A stretch of 64,000 bases of DNA, taken from NCBI RefSeq assembly GCF_900101965.1, contig NZ_FNAP01000014.1, forward strand, positions 50,600 to 114,599, given 5' to 3'. The stretch's first letter is position 1. Each line of letters opens with the position of its first letter. A program made the position numbers and the translations under genes. Under the pieces are notes generated by a model. That model had not been told where the DNA came from, made no database searches, and was given only the letters and a program-made list of their open reading frames with translations. The DNA comes from Rhodospira trueperi. GTDB taxonomy: Bacteria > Pseudomonadota > Alphaproteobacteria > Rhodospirillales > Rhodospirillaceae. This document shows positions 24,451-33,103 of the stretch, piece after piece.

Positions 24451-26460
24451 ATGAGCGCCACCCTGGCCCCCCGGTTCCGTGTGCCGTCGGTGCGACGCTG
24501 CGCGGCCGGTCTCATTGCGTTGCTGATGGCCTGGACCGTGGTGGCCATCGGTGCCGCCGGGCCGGCCCGGGCGGATTCGGTCACGGCGCTTCTGGACGCG
24601 ATCGAGGACAAGGACTTCAACACGGCCCGGGCCCTGGCCGCACGGCTGGACGATCCGCTGGCGCGCGAACTCTTTACCTGGGCGTATCTGAAGGAAGGGC
24701 CGGCGACGTTCGAGACCATCGCCGCCTTCATGGCCCAGAACCCGGGGTGGCCCCAAGAGCACGCGTTGCGGCGGTCGGCCGAGCGGTCCATGACCGGGCG
24801 CGAGGATCCCCGCCGTCTGTTGGCGTGGTTCGAGCAGAACCCGCCGTTGACCACCGACGGGCTCGTTGCCAAGGCGCGCGCGCTACGGAGCGTCGGGCAG
24901 GGGACGGCGGCTATCGAGGCCGCGCGCCGGGCGTGGATCGAAGGGCGTTTCGCACCGGGGGAGGAGCAGGCGTTTCTGCGGGATTTCGGCGACACGCTGC
25001 GGCATGAGGACCATGCCCGGCGGGTCTCGGAACTGCTGTGGGATGAACGCGTCACCGAGGCACAGCGCACCCTTCCCAAACTGGATGCCGGGCATCAACG
25101 GCTTGCCGACGCGCGGATCCGGCTGATCCGCGACAGCGGCGGCGTCGACGCGGCCATTGACCGAGTGCCGTCCGCCCTGAAGGGCGATCCCGGACTGGTG
25201 TTCGACCGGATGGTCTGGCGGCGCAAGCACGACCTGCATGACCGCGCCGTCGAGATGCTGTTCCATCCCGCCGCCAACAAGGACCGTCCCGAGGCCTGGG
25301 CGCGGGAGCGCGCCATTCTGGCCCGGGATTCCCAGCAACGGGGCGATATTGCCATCGCCTATCGGCTGTATGCCGGCCACGGCCTCACCGAGGGCCTTTA
25401 CTTCGCCGTCGGGGAATGGACCGCCGGCTGGATTGCCCTGCGCCTTCAGAACGATCCGGCCCGCGCCCTGGAGCATTTCCAGACCATGCACGCCGGCGTT
25501 TCTTATCCGCAAAGCCTGTCGCGGGCGGCGTATTGGGCCGGACGGGCGGCGTCGGCCCTGGGGCAGTCCGACAAGGCGGCCGCCTGGTACCGGCGCGCGG
25601 CCGAGCATGCGGAAACCTTCTACGGGCAACTGGCCATTGAGGCCCTGGGCGAGCCGCTCGGCGACCATCTGCGGGAGGCGCCGCCGGTGACCGAGGCCGA
25701 CCGCGCCCGCTTCGCCGGCGATGAGCGCCGCCAAGTGATCGCCTTGATGGACCGGGCCGGGCGCGCGGACATGGCGCTGCCGTTCGTGCTGGCGCTGAAC
25801 GATGAGGCGGCCACACCGGGATTCCTGCGGCTGGCCGCCGAGTTCGTCGCCGGCACGACGCGGCCGGACATGGCCGTGTATCTGGCCCGCCGGGCCGCCC
25901 TGAAGGGGGTCGCGCTGCCGGAGCTCGCCTATCCCACCCCGCCGGACGTGCTTCAGGGGCTGCGCCAGCGTCCGCCCACCGGGCCGCTGCCGGAGCCGGC
26001 GTTGATGCTGTCCCTGATCCGCCAGGAGAGCAATTTCAATCCGGAGGCGGTCAGCCGCGCCGGGGCGCGGGGCTTGATGCAGTTGATGCCGCGCACCGCC
26101 TCGCGGGTGGCCTCGCGTCTGGGCGAGCAGACGTCTCAGGTGCGTCTGGTCAGCGATCCGGGTCACAATGCCCGGCTTGGCACGGCTTATTTTGCCTCCC
26201 TGCTGGATGATTTCAGAGGCTCCTACGTGCTGTCGATCGCCGGTTACAACGCCGGCCCCGGCCGCTCCGTGCGCTGGATACGCGAAAACGGCGATCCCCG
26301 CCGCATGACGATCGAGGAGGCGGTGGACTGGATCGAGAAGATCTCCTTCTCCGAAACCCGGAATTACGTGCAGCGCGTGCTGGAGGGCGCCCAGGTCTAC
26401 CGGTATCGTCTCGGGCAGGAGGCGTCGTTCGGGTCCCTGAGCGTGGACCTGCGGCGTTGA
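24451..26460 (+). CDS. slt: Soluble lytic murein transglycosylase
   Basis: The 669-residue periplasmic enzyme starts at ATG 24451 with GAAGGAG upstream. A signal peptide occupies about 1-39 (cleavage near ARA). A long alpha-superhelical U-domain (about 45-500) is built of TPR-like helix pairs. The C-terminal SLT catalytic domain (about 505-650) has SLIRQESNFNPEAVSRAGA, with catalytic Glu526, then GLMQLMP and SIAGYNAGPGR. It cleaves peptidoglycan glycan strands to 1,6-anhydromuropeptides for turnover and wall insertion. The gene stands alone between a MITE and the haloacid dehalogenase gene. Confidence 0.95.
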   Translation: MSATLAPRFRVPSVRRCAAGLIALLMAWTVVAIGAAGPARADSVTALLDAIEDKDFNTARALAARLDDPLARELFTWAYLKEGPATFETIAAFMAQNPGWPQEHALRRSAERSMTGREDPRRLLAWFEQNPPLTTDGLVAKARALRSVGQGTAAIEAARRAWIEGRFAPGEEQAFLRDFGDTLRHEDHARRVSELLWDERVTEAQRTLPKLDAGHQRLADARIRLIRDSGGVDAAIDRVPSALKGDPGLVFDRMVWRRKHDLHDRAVEMLFHPAANKDRPEAWARERAILARDSQQRGDIAIAYRLYAGHGLTEGLYFAVGEWTAGWIALRLQNDPARALEHFQTMHAGVSYPQSLSRAAYWAGRAASALGQSDKAAAWYRRAAEHAETFYGQLAIEALGEPLGDHLREAPPVTEADRARFAGDERRQVIALMDRAGRADMALPFVLALNDEAATPGFLRLAAEFVAGTTRPDMAVYLARRAALKGVALPELAYPTPPDVLQGLRQRPPTGPLPEPALMLSLIRQESNFNPEAVSRAGARGLMQLMPRTASRVASRLGEQTSQVRLVSDPGHNARLGTAYFASLLDDFRGSYVLSIAGYNAGPGRSVRWIRENGDPRRMTIEEAVDWIEKISFSETRNYVQRVLEGAQVYRYRLGQEASFGSLSVDLRR

Positions 26461-26501
26461 TCCGCCCTGAAAGCCGTGTCGCTTACGGAGGCCGGTCCCC
26501 C

Positions 26502-26610
26502 TGTCCGTGACTCCCCAACGCCCCGTCGCGTGCCTGTTTCGCGCCCGGCCAAACTCTGGAGATTTCTGCCCATGTCCGTGACTCCCCAACGCCCCGTCGC
26601 GTGCCTGTTT
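26502..26610 (+). repeat. 38-bp exact direct repeat spanning the haloacid dehalogenase start
   Basis: The 38 bp from 26502 to 26539 recur exactly at 26573-26610. The second copy encodes the first residues of the dehalogenase. The first copy has CTG where the second has ATG, and it is offset by 71 bp (not in frame). This looks like a recent local duplication of the 5' end. Confidence 0.9.
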
Positions 26611-27279
26611 GATGCCTACGGGACCCTGTTCGACGTCACCGCCGCCGCGCGGCATCTGAAGGACGAGATTGGGCCGTCGTGGGAAGACCTGGCCGAGACT
26701 TGGCGCGTTCGTCAGGTCGAGTACACGTGGCTGCGCAGTCTGATGGACCGCTACACGGATTTCCGCGCGATCACGGCGGAGGCCCTCGATTATGCGCTGG
26801 ATGCGACGGGGCAGGCCCCCTCGACGACGCTGCGGGATCGCCTGATGGGGCTGTACATGACCCTGGATGCGTATCCGGAGGTTCCGGCCGTGCTCGCCGC
26901 CCTTCGCGACCGCGGCATCGGCACCGCCATCCTGTCGAACGGGTCCCCCGACATGCTGAAGGCCGCCTGCGACAGCGCCGGCCTGACGGACCTTCTGGAC
27001 GCCGTTCTGTCGGTGGACGCGGTCGGCATCTTCAAGCCGGCCGCCGCCGCCTATGACCTGGGGCGTGCGCACTTCGGGACTGATCCGGAACGGGTGATGT
27101 TCGTATCGTCAAACGGGTGGGATGTCGCTGGCGCGGCGTCATTCGGCTACAGGACCGTCTGGGTGAACCGGCGCGGGGCACCCGCGGAACGGTTGCCTGG
27201 CTGCCCGGTGGCCGAACTGGACAGTCTGGACCGGCTGCCCGATCTGCTGAGGGACCTGACTTGGAGAGGATCCGCATGA
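26572..27279 (+). CDS. Haloacid dehalogenase, type II (HAD superfamily)
   Basis: The 235-residue cytosolic hydrolase has all L-2-haloacid dehalogenase motifs: nucleophile Asp in CLFDAYGTLFDV, Arg in the WRVRQVEYTW region, ILSNGSPDM, the Lys in GIFKPAAAAYDL and SSNGWDVAGAASFGYRTVWVNR. It replaces halogen at C2 of short acids with hydroxyl via an aspartyl ester. ATG 26572 has TGGAG 8-12 nt upstream. The start region is a duplicated 38-bp segment. The stop overlaps the lipocalin ATG (ATGA), so the two are co-translated. Confidence 0.9.
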   Translation: MSVTPQRPVACLFDAYGTLFDVTAAARHLKDEIGPSWEDLAETWRVRQVEYTWLRSLMDRYTDFRAITAEALDYALDATGQAPSTTLRDRLMGLYMTLDAYPEVPAVLAALRDRGIGTAILSNGSPDMLKAACDSAGLTDLLDAVLSVDAVGIFKPAAAAYDLGRAHFGTDPERVMFVSSNGWDVAGAASFGYRTVWVNRRGAPAERLPGCPVAELDSLDRLPDLLRDLTWRGSA

Positions 27280-27854
27280 ACATCGACAAGGGCCGCGCCC
27301 GCTGGCTGCCCCGCTTGAATCCGCTCGCGCTCCTGGGCGGGCTTCTGGCCCTGGCCGGATGCACCGGCCTGCCGTCCGGCCTGACGGCGGTGCGGGACTT
27401 CGACGTGACCCGTTTTTATGGCACCTGGTATTCGATCATGCGGCTCGACCATTCCTTCGAGCGCGGCATGACCAACGTACGGGCCACCTATCAGCCGCGT
27501 GACGATGGCACCGTGGCTGTGCTCAACCGGGGCTGGAACCCGCGCACATGCCGCTGGTCCACCATCTCCGGCACGGCCCGGTTCCGCGAGGGGCCCGACG
27601 TCGCGAGCTTCGGCGTGACGCTGGGCGCGCCCATTGAGGGCGGCTTGCACATCATCGCCCTGGACACAGAGGACTATCAGTGGGCGCTGGCCAGTGGTCC
27701 GACGCGAGGATACCTGTGGATCCTGTCGCGCACGCCGACCATGCCGGACGAGCAACGCCACGCCCTGATGCGCAGGGCCCGGGACTTCGGCTTCCCGGTC
27801 GAGAATCTGGTGCGCGTGGATCAGAGCGACCCGCCCGTTTGTGAGCGCGGGTAA
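27276..27854 (+). CDS. blc: Outer-membrane lipocalin lipoprotein
   Basis: The 192-residue product has an N-terminal basic stretch, a hydrophobic core and a lipobox LLALAGC (Cys at about residue 29). The lipocalin signature DVTRFYGTWYSI (GxW motif) and the strands TVAVLNRGWNP, WALASGPTRGYLWILSRTP and the C-terminal helix follow. This matches bacterial Blc, which binds lysophospholipids or fatty acids at the outer membrane. It overlaps the dehalogenase gene by 4 bp, so they form a two-gene operon. Confidence 0.9.
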   Translation: MNIDKGRARWLPRLNPLALLGGLLALAGCTGLPSGLTAVRDFDVTRFYGTWYSIMRLDHSFERGMTNVRATYQPRDDGTVAVLNRGWNPRTCRWSTISGTARFREGPDVASFGVTLGAPIEGGLHIIALDTEDYQWALASGPTRGYLWILSRTPTMPDEQRHALMRRARDFGFPVENLVRVDQSDPPVCERG

Positions 27855-28156
27855 GCCACGGTCCCCCTGCGAGAGCAGGCGGGGCATGCATTGGCGTCAA
27901 GCCAGCCCCCCCGGAAGAGGCGCCTCTGGATCGAAACGCCGCTTGCGCGACAAGTCGTTGGTCGGGCGAGTCTGTCCAGGATTGGCCGGAATTGTTGCAC
28001 GAACGTGAACGGACACCTTGGGAACAGGGGACGGAGTCCGTCTGTCCGCGAAATTTTCATCAAACTTTAGGACAAAAAAAGTCTTGCCAGAATCGCCCGT
28101 TAGCGGCAGATTTTGGCATATAGCCTTCAGTGAATCGAGCAGGCTTCGAGGGCTCA

Positions 28157-28462
28157 ATGATTCTGATCCGTTTCCTTGGGTGGTGTCTGATCGTTGTGGC
28201 GTCGGTGGCCGCATCGGCCGAGGCCGTGCTGGCCCTCACCCCGGGGGCCTTGCCGAGCCCGGGACTGGCCACCGGCGAGGTGTGGACGCTGCTGTCCGGC
28301 ATACCGGCCAGCGCCCTGGCTTCTCCCAACCATTGGATGGACATGGTGGCCGCCAGTGTCATGACAATGCCGGCGTGGACCGCGTTCGCTCTCCTGGGCA
28401 TCGTGATGGTCGTACTCGGCCGCCTGCGCCGCCGCAAACACCGCCACACCGGTTTTATCTAG
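28157..28462 (+). CDS. Small inner-membrane protein, two TM helices
   Basis: The 101-residue protein starts at ATG 28157 with GAGGG upstream. The first helix (about 2-26, RFLGWCLIVVASVAASAEAVLA) may be a membrane anchor or signal. A periplasmic Ser/Pro segment (SPGLATGEVWTLLSGIPASALASP) is followed by a second helix (about 72-91) ending in RLRRRKHRH. Similar short proteins with an RFLGW start and a GRLRRR end are common in Rhodospirillales and have no assigned function. The TAG stop is formed by the CTAG edge of a dispersed repeat. Confidence 0.65.
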   Translation: MILIRFLGWCLIVVASVAASAEAVLALTPGALPSPGLATGEVWTLLSGIPASALASPNHWMDMVAASVMTMPAWTAFALLGIVMVVLGRLRRRKHRHTGFI

Positions 28463-28690
28463 GGATCGTTGCGTTTCATTTGAGTCACCCAACGCGCCCC
28501 TCAGGAAGCCCCTCATTTCTTAAATATGCAATTAAATCAACAGGTTATCGCGCAGGCCGGTGTCGTGAAACCCATTGATTTTGCGGCCCTTTTCCGAAAT
28601 GAGGGGATTCCTGAGAACGCGCCCTCGTCATTTGATCTAGAAGCAAATCGTCGTCGCGATCCGTTCCGGATCGCTCGGGATGTGCTCTAG
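28459..28690 (-). repeat. 107-bp dispersed repeat, split by an inserted MITE
   Basis: On the minus strand the element runs from CTAG at 28690 to CTAG at 28459. Without the insert plus one target copy (125 bp) its length is exactly 107 bp, the same as the 21064 copy. Key matches are GCGATCCGGAACGGATCGCG and CGATTTGCTT. Confidence 0.9.
28491..28624. mobile_element. 116-bp MITE with 20-bp TIRs and 9-bp target duplication
   Basis: The TIRs CTCAGGAA(G/T)CCCCTCATTTC occupy 28500-28519 and, inverted, 28596-28615 (one mismatch). AACGCGCCC is repeated exactly at 28491-28499 and 28616-28624. It is non-coding, with an AT-rich interior (TTAAATATGCAATTAAATCA). It is inserted inside the 107-bp dispersed repeat. 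A 9-bp duplication is typical of some IS families such as IS903-type IS5 or IS4 relatives. Confidence 0.88.
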
Positions 28691-28754
28691 AAAAAATCGG
28701 TCGGGCCCGTGTCATGCCGCCCGACGGAAAAGCCTGCCTCACCTCCGGGCGAAC

Positions 28755-29579
28755 TCACATCCCGTTTTCGACCAGCCAGTGCAGGATGGGGTCGGCGGCG
28801 TGGCGCCAGTTCTCCTCCAGCATCATGGCATGCGCCATGTCGGGCACGATCACCGGGTCCGCCTCAAAATACCGCGCCGTGCGCAAGACCATTGAGCGCG
28901 GAATGAAGGCATCGTTGGCGGCGCCCATGACCAGGGTGGGAACCGGCCGGCGCGGCGGATGGCGCGGCACGTCCCAGAGCGTCATGTCCAGAATGACCCG
29001 CTGGGATTCCCGCTGGAACTGGTTGTAGTAGCGCTCCGCCCGCTCCTGCGGGACGTCGGAGGAGAACAACCCTTCATAAAGCACGTCCGGGTTGATGAAG
29101 GACTTGCCGATGGTCTGCATGAACGAGATGCCCTGCGCCAACCCCGGGTTGGCCAGCATCATGTGCCACGAGCTTTCCACCAGTCCCCAGGGCCCGACCG
29201 ACGCCATCAGCACCATGGCTGCCGCCGGACCGGTTTCCAGGTACTTCTGCACCACCATACCGCCCATGGAATGGCCGATCAGCACCGCCGGCCGATCAAG
29301 CTCCTCCAGAACACGGCGCAGATCGTTGGCGTAATCGCCCAGGCTGACGAGGTCCAGGTAGTCACCCCCCTCGCTGTCGCCGTGGCCGCGCAGGCTGAAG
29401 GCGACCGTGGTGTATCCCTTGTGAGTGAAGTACGGGACGAAATACTCCATCCAGCACCACGCGCCCGCGAACGCCCCATGCACGAAGACCAAGGGCGGCC
29501 GATCTCCGGCGACCTTCGGGTCGGCCGGCTGTGTGATGTTGATCTCGAGGGTCGGGGCGGGGTTTTCCAGAACACACAT
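28755..29579 (-). CDS. Alpha/beta-fold hydrolase
   Basis: The 274-residue cytosolic hydrolase has the HGAFAGAWCW oxyanion region, SLRGHGDSEGGDY, the nucleophile elbow VLIGHSMGGMVVQ (Ser) and the catalytic Asp region GAANDAFIPRSM. The His is in IVPDMAHAMMLEENW. The pattern is of esterase/carboxylesterase or epoxide-hydrolase-like members; the substrate cannot be inferred. It starts at ATG 29579 and is transcribed alone. A weak fragment of the dispersed repeat lies about 70 bp upstream. Confidence 0.85.
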   Translation of the reverse strand: MCVLENPAPTLEINITQPADPKVAGDRPPLVFVHGAFAGAWCWMEYFVPYFTHKGYTTVAFSLRGHGDSEGGDYLDLVSLGDYANDLRRVLEELDRPAVLIGHSMGGMVVQKYLETGPAAAMVLMASVGPWGLVESSWHMMLANPGLAQGISFMQTIGKSFINPDVLYEGLFSSDVPQERAERYYNQFQRESQRVILDMTLWDVPRHPPRRPVPTLVMGAANDAFIPRSMVLRTARYFEADPVIVPDMAHAMMLEENWRHAADPILHWLVENGM

Positions 29580-29792
29580 CAGTCGTCCGTCGCCTCCACG
29601 CGGGCACTCATGACAGGACGATGCCGGCCCAGCGTCCTTAGCCCTTAGCAGATCCCGGGCGGTGTCGTCACCCTGTCTTCACATTAAGAGATCGGACAAT
29701 CGGGCGAGGGAAAGCCCCCCGCCGAGACGCAAGCGGCTGGTGTGGGCCGCCTTGCGTGCTCTGCGCGAAGCAGAAATTTGCCGTCTCGTAGC

Positions 29793-29990
29793 AGGCGCCG
29801 GCCAAACCCTCGCCGCCACCTGACCAACTCCATGAGCAATTTCCGCCAGTGCACCCTGGTGGAGCGTGCCTTCAAATGAATCAAACAAGTCCGGGGCATC
29901 ACGCCCCGCCAAGACACGGGTCCGCTGATCCGCCTCGCCGCCGTCAGGCTGATCGCGTACCTCATGTGGAACTGCGTGTGTTATGAGTCG
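29793..29990 (+). pseudogene. IS5-type transposase C-terminal remnant
   Basis: Reading plus from about 29793 gives RRHLTNSMSNFRQCTLVERAF, then a stop, then IKQVRGITPRQD and LIRLAAVRLIAYLMWN. This is the order of the IS5-family C-terminus (LVER.FN.IK..R.IATRYDK...LAA..IWL). One in-frame TGA and no upstream domain mark it as decayed. It overlaps the nitronate monooxygenase 3' end by a few bases. Confidence 0.5.
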
Positions 29991-31030
29991 ACGTCGCCGC
30001 CCGACCCGCCGTAACGGCCCGCCAGCGCCAGCAGTGGCCGCTGCGCCGCCAGATACTCGGCCCGCAGGCGGGCCACCAGATCGGACGTCGCCGGCACGTC
30101 GTCGATCGTGCCGACCCCCTGACCCGAGCCCCAGACGTCGCGCCAGGGCTTGGCGCGCGCGCTCCCGAAGGAAGCCCTGTCCCGGCTCGGCGCGGGCAGC
30201 GCGTCCGGGTCGAGGCCGGCGGCGACGATGCTGGGCTTGAGGTAGTTGCCGGGTACGCCGGTGAAGTAGGGCGTATAGACGATATCGGCGGCGCTCGCCC
30301 GCGTGATCATGGCCTTGTAGTCCGGCGCGGCATTGGCCTCGCGGGTGGCGATGAAGCGCGTGCCCATGTAGGCGAGGTCGGCACCCATGGCCTGGGCGGC
30401 CAGGATCGCCCGCCCGCTGGTGATGGCCCCCGCCAGCACCAATGGGCCGTCATAAAAACGCCGAACCTCGCCCAGCAGCGCGAACGGGCTGAGGGTCCCG
30501 CCGTGGCCGCCGGCCCCGGCGCACACCAGGATCAGACCGTCGACGCCGCTCTCCAGCGCCTTCTGGGCATGTCGGATCGTGGTGACGTCGTGGAAGACGA
30601 GACCGCCGTAGGCGTGCACACGCGCCACGACGTCGCCTGGTGCCCGCAACGAGGTGATGATCAGCGGGACCTCATGGGCGGCGCAGGTCTCCAGATCCGC
30701 GGCGAGACGGTCGTTGGAGGCGTGCACGATGAGGTTGACGGCGAAGGGTGCGATACGGCGCGTCGGGTCGGCGGCGGCGGCCTGCGCCAGCCGCGTCTTC
30801 ACCTCCGACAGCCATCCATCCAGGGTCTCGGGAGCACGCGCGTTGAGGGCCGGAAATGTGCCCACGATCCCCGACAGGCACTGCGCCACCACCAGATCGG
30901 GACCGGAGACGATGAACATCGGCGAGCCGATGAGGGGAAGCGTCAACCGGTCGCGTAGCGGCGCCGGCAGGCGCGCGAGCGGATCGTCCGCAGCGCGGAC
31001 ATTGTCCTGGGGGCGGATCGGATCGTTCAT
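29981..31030 (-). CDS. Nitronate monooxygenase (2-nitropropane dioxygenase-like)
   Basis: The 349-residue FMN-binding TIM-barrel protein shows PLIGSPMFIVSGPDLVVAQCLSG, VNLIVHASN, VCAGAGGHGGTLSPFALLGEV (phosphate loop), LAGAITSGRAILAAQAMGADLAYMGTRFIA and YTPYFTGVPGNYL. These enzymes oxidise nitronates, and some members act as enoyl reductases, so the role in this catabolic operon is uncertain. It is the last gene of the leftward ABC-transporter operon and overlaps the upstream MaoC gene by 4 bp (31027-31030). Confidence 0.88.
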   Translation of the reverse strand: MNDPIRPQDNVRAADDPLARLPAPLRDRLTLPLIGSPMFIVSGPDLVVAQCLSGIVGTFPALNARAPETLDGWLSEVKTRLAQAAAADPTRRIAPFAVNLIVHASNDRLAADLETCAAHEVPLIITSLRAPGDVVARVHAYGGLVFHDVTTIRHAQKALESGVDGLILVCAGAGGHGGTLSPFALLGEVRRFYDGPLVLAGAITSGRAILAAQAMGADLAYMGTRFIATREANAAPDYKAMITRASAADIVYTPYFTGVPGNYLKPSIVAAGLDPDALPAPSRDRASFGSARAKPWRDVWGSGQGVGTIDDVPATSDLVARLRAEYLAAQRPLLALAGRYGGSGGDVDS

Positions 31031-31494
31031 GCGTTGGCCTCCGCGCCGGCCCGGGTGAGGACGAGGACGTCGCTGCGGCCAGCCTGGACAACCTCCCCAC
31101 CGTGATCCAGCAACTCGAGCAGGCGGCCGACACGGCCCGTTCGACCGGACGTGCCGCGCTCCGTGTCGACGATATTAAGCCGCAGACGCAGCGTCGTGCC
31201 GACCAGGATCGGCTTCTTGAACTGCCAGTCTGCGATCCCGAGCATGGCCACCGCGCTCTTCTCGAAGATGCCGAGCGGATGCATCAGACCGATGGCCAGA
31301 CCGATGCCGTAGGCGCCGTGCACCAGTCGCTCGCCGAAGCGGGTGGCGCGGGCGTACTCGGCATCGGCATGGATCGGGTTCCAGTCTCCGGTCAGCATGG
31401 AGAACAGGGTCAGATCCGTCTCGGTGATGGTGCGTCCCACCGTCTCGAAGACCTGGCCGGGCTGGAAGTCCTCGAAATACAGTGTCGTCGTCAT
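31027..31494 (-). CDS. MaoC-like hydratase (single hot-dog)
   Basis: The 155-residue protein has the R-hydratase motif TLFSMLTGDWNPIHADAEYARATRFGERLVHG. Its Asp and His are the catalytic pair for hydration of 2-enoyl-CoA. ATG 31494 places MTTTLYFEDFQPGQVFETVGRTIT at the front, the usual start. Hydration of an enoyl-CoA intermediate is the likely role. It is encoded between the ligase and the nitronate monooxygenase, tightly packed in the operon. Confidence 0.9.
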   Translation of the reverse strand: MTTTLYFEDFQPGQVFETVGRTITETDLTLFSMLTGDWNPIHADAEYARATRFGERLVHGAYGIGLAIGLMHPLGIFEKSAVAMLGIADWQFKKPILVGTTLRLRLNIVDTERGTSGRTGRVGRLLELLDHGGEVVQAGRSDVLVLTRAGAEANA

Positions 31495-31504
31495 GGGCGT
31501 GTCC

Positions 31505-33103
31505 TCATTCCTGCGCCACGCATTCGGCCGCCATCTGCCGCAGCTTGACTCGCTGGATCTTCGGCCCATTGGCGCTCTGGGCGATCGGGAACGCGTCGAT
31601 CGGCAGCACACGGATCGGCACCTTGAAGGCCGCCAGAATATCGGCCGCCGCGTCGATCACCCGGCGCTCCTCAAAGGGCGTCTGGCCGTCCGGAATGACG
31701 AAGGCGACCGGGCGCGTCCCGCCGTCCTGCTCGACGCCCACCACCTGCGCATCGTCCACACCGTCGATGGTCTTGAGCGCGTCCTCGATTTCCGCCGGGT
31801 CGACCAGAAAGCCCGCCAGCCGGATGGCGTCGCCCCGCCGTGCCACGTAGACGAACGTACCGTCGTCCCTTACGTAGCCAACGTCGCCGGTGCGGAAGAA
31901 TCCCTCCGGATCAACCGCCTCTCGGGTCGCGTCGGGGTTGTTGTAGTAGCCGGTGAAGTTGGTTGGTGCCCGGACCTCGAGTTCGCCGGTCTCGAAGGGG
32001 GGCAGCAGCGCGCCGGTCTCCATGTCGCGAACGCGCACGTCTGCGGCACCGCCGGAGGCCGGGCGACCGCCGCCCTTCAGGCGGTCCTCGGGCGGCAGGG
32101 ACATCGGCTGGATGGCGAAGATGGCGTTGATCTCGCTCGACCCGTACAACCCCGCAAGCGGCAGCCCGCGTTCGGCAGCCTTGCGCAGCAGGTCACCCAG
32201 GCCGGGGGTGAACGAAGCGAACCCGCAGAGGCGCGTTGACGCCAAGCGATCCGCGCCACACTCGATCAGCCGGCGGAACATCTCGTCGCTGCCGATCAGG
32301 TGCGTGATGCGATGCTGTTCCACCCGTGCCGCCGCGTCAGCCGCGTCGAAGAGCGCGCTCAGATGGATCCGCGCCCGGCCGGCCAGCGCCGCCAGCACAC
32401 CGTTGAGACCGAACACACCGCAGAACGGCATCGCGGTCAAAAAGCCGCTGCCCTCCACATCGAAACCGTAGGCGTGGGCCGCCCGCAGCGAGTGCCGGGC
32501 CAGCGTATGCTGGGGGTGCACCACGAGTTTCGGTGCCTTGGTGGTGCCCGAGGTCGTGAACAGAACGAGCGGCGCCGCCGGGTCGCTCGTGGTGTCGGGG
32601 CCCGGCGGCGGCGCCTCGGTCACGGGCCTGAACGGTACTGTTGGCCGGTCGAGCACCCGCTCCAGCGTCTCGCCCGTGTCGCTCAGGATCGCGACCGCCT
32701 TCAAGTCCGGCAGTCCCGCAGGGTCAATGCCAGCCACCACGGTGCGGAAGTCGATGCGCCGGAACCCCGGCTGCATGATGAGCAGGCGGGCGCCGGACGC
32801 GGTCAGGATGTGGGTCAGTTCGGCCGAGCGGTACCGTGTGTTGACCGCCACCAGCGTGGCGCCGACGCGTGCCAGCGCGAACAGCAGCGCCAACCATTCA
32901 ATCCTGTTGGGCAGCCACACCGCCACACGGTCGCCCGGCTTGATCCCGGCCTGCAGCAACCAAGCCTCGGTCGCGGCCACGAGGGCATCGAAGTGCCGGA
33001 TGGTGACGGTGCCGCCGTCCTCTTCGACGAAAACGACGGCGTCACCATGGGCCGCCCTCCACGGATCCAAGAGCGCGTCGAGGCGGGGCAGATCCCGGTC
33101 CAT
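31505..33103 (-). CDS. AMP-forming acyl-CoA synthetase/ligase
   Basis: The 532-residue ANL-family enzyme carries the P-loop LFTTSGTTKAPKLVVHP, the A5-type motif LAGLYGSSEINAIF, the hinge-region TGDVGYVRDDGTFVYVARRGDAIRLAGF and the catalytic Lys near the end, SANGPKIQRVKLRQM. It converts a free carboxylate to its acyl-CoA with ATP. The substrate is unknown. Its place directly after livF suggests it activates the acid imported by the ABC transporter. The start codon overlaps the livF stop by one base. Confidence 0.92.
   Translation of the reverse strand: MDRDLPRLDALLDPWRAAHGDAVVFVEEDGGTVTIRHFDALVAATEAWLLQAGIKPGDRVAVWLPNRIEWLALLFALARVGATLVAVNTRYRSAELTHILTASGARLLIMQPGFRRIDFRTVVAGIDPAGLPDLKAVAILSDTGETLERVLDRPTVPFRPVTEAPPPGPDTTSDPAAPLVLFTTSGTTKAPKLVVHPQHTLARHSLRAAHAYGFDVEGSGFLTAMPFCGVFGLNGVLAALAGRARIHLSALFDAADAAARVEQHRITHLIGSDEMFRRLIECGADRLASTRLCGFASFTPGLGDLLRKAAERGLPLAGLYGSSEINAIFAIQPMSLPPEDRLKGGGRPASGGAADVRVRDMETGALLPPFETGELEVRAPTNFTGYYNNPDATREAVDPEGFFRTGDVGYVRDDGTFVYVARRGDAIRLAGFLVDPAEIEDALKTIDGVDDAQVVGVEQDGGTRPVAFVIPDGQTPFEERRVIDAAADILAAFKVPIRVLPIDAFPIAQSANGPKIQRVKLRQMAAECVAQE

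Noticed and set aside
29645..29662. TAGCAGATCCCGGGCGG resembling the start of the dispersed repeat.
   Set aside because: Only about 17 bp match and the core that follows is missing, so it is not counted as a copy.
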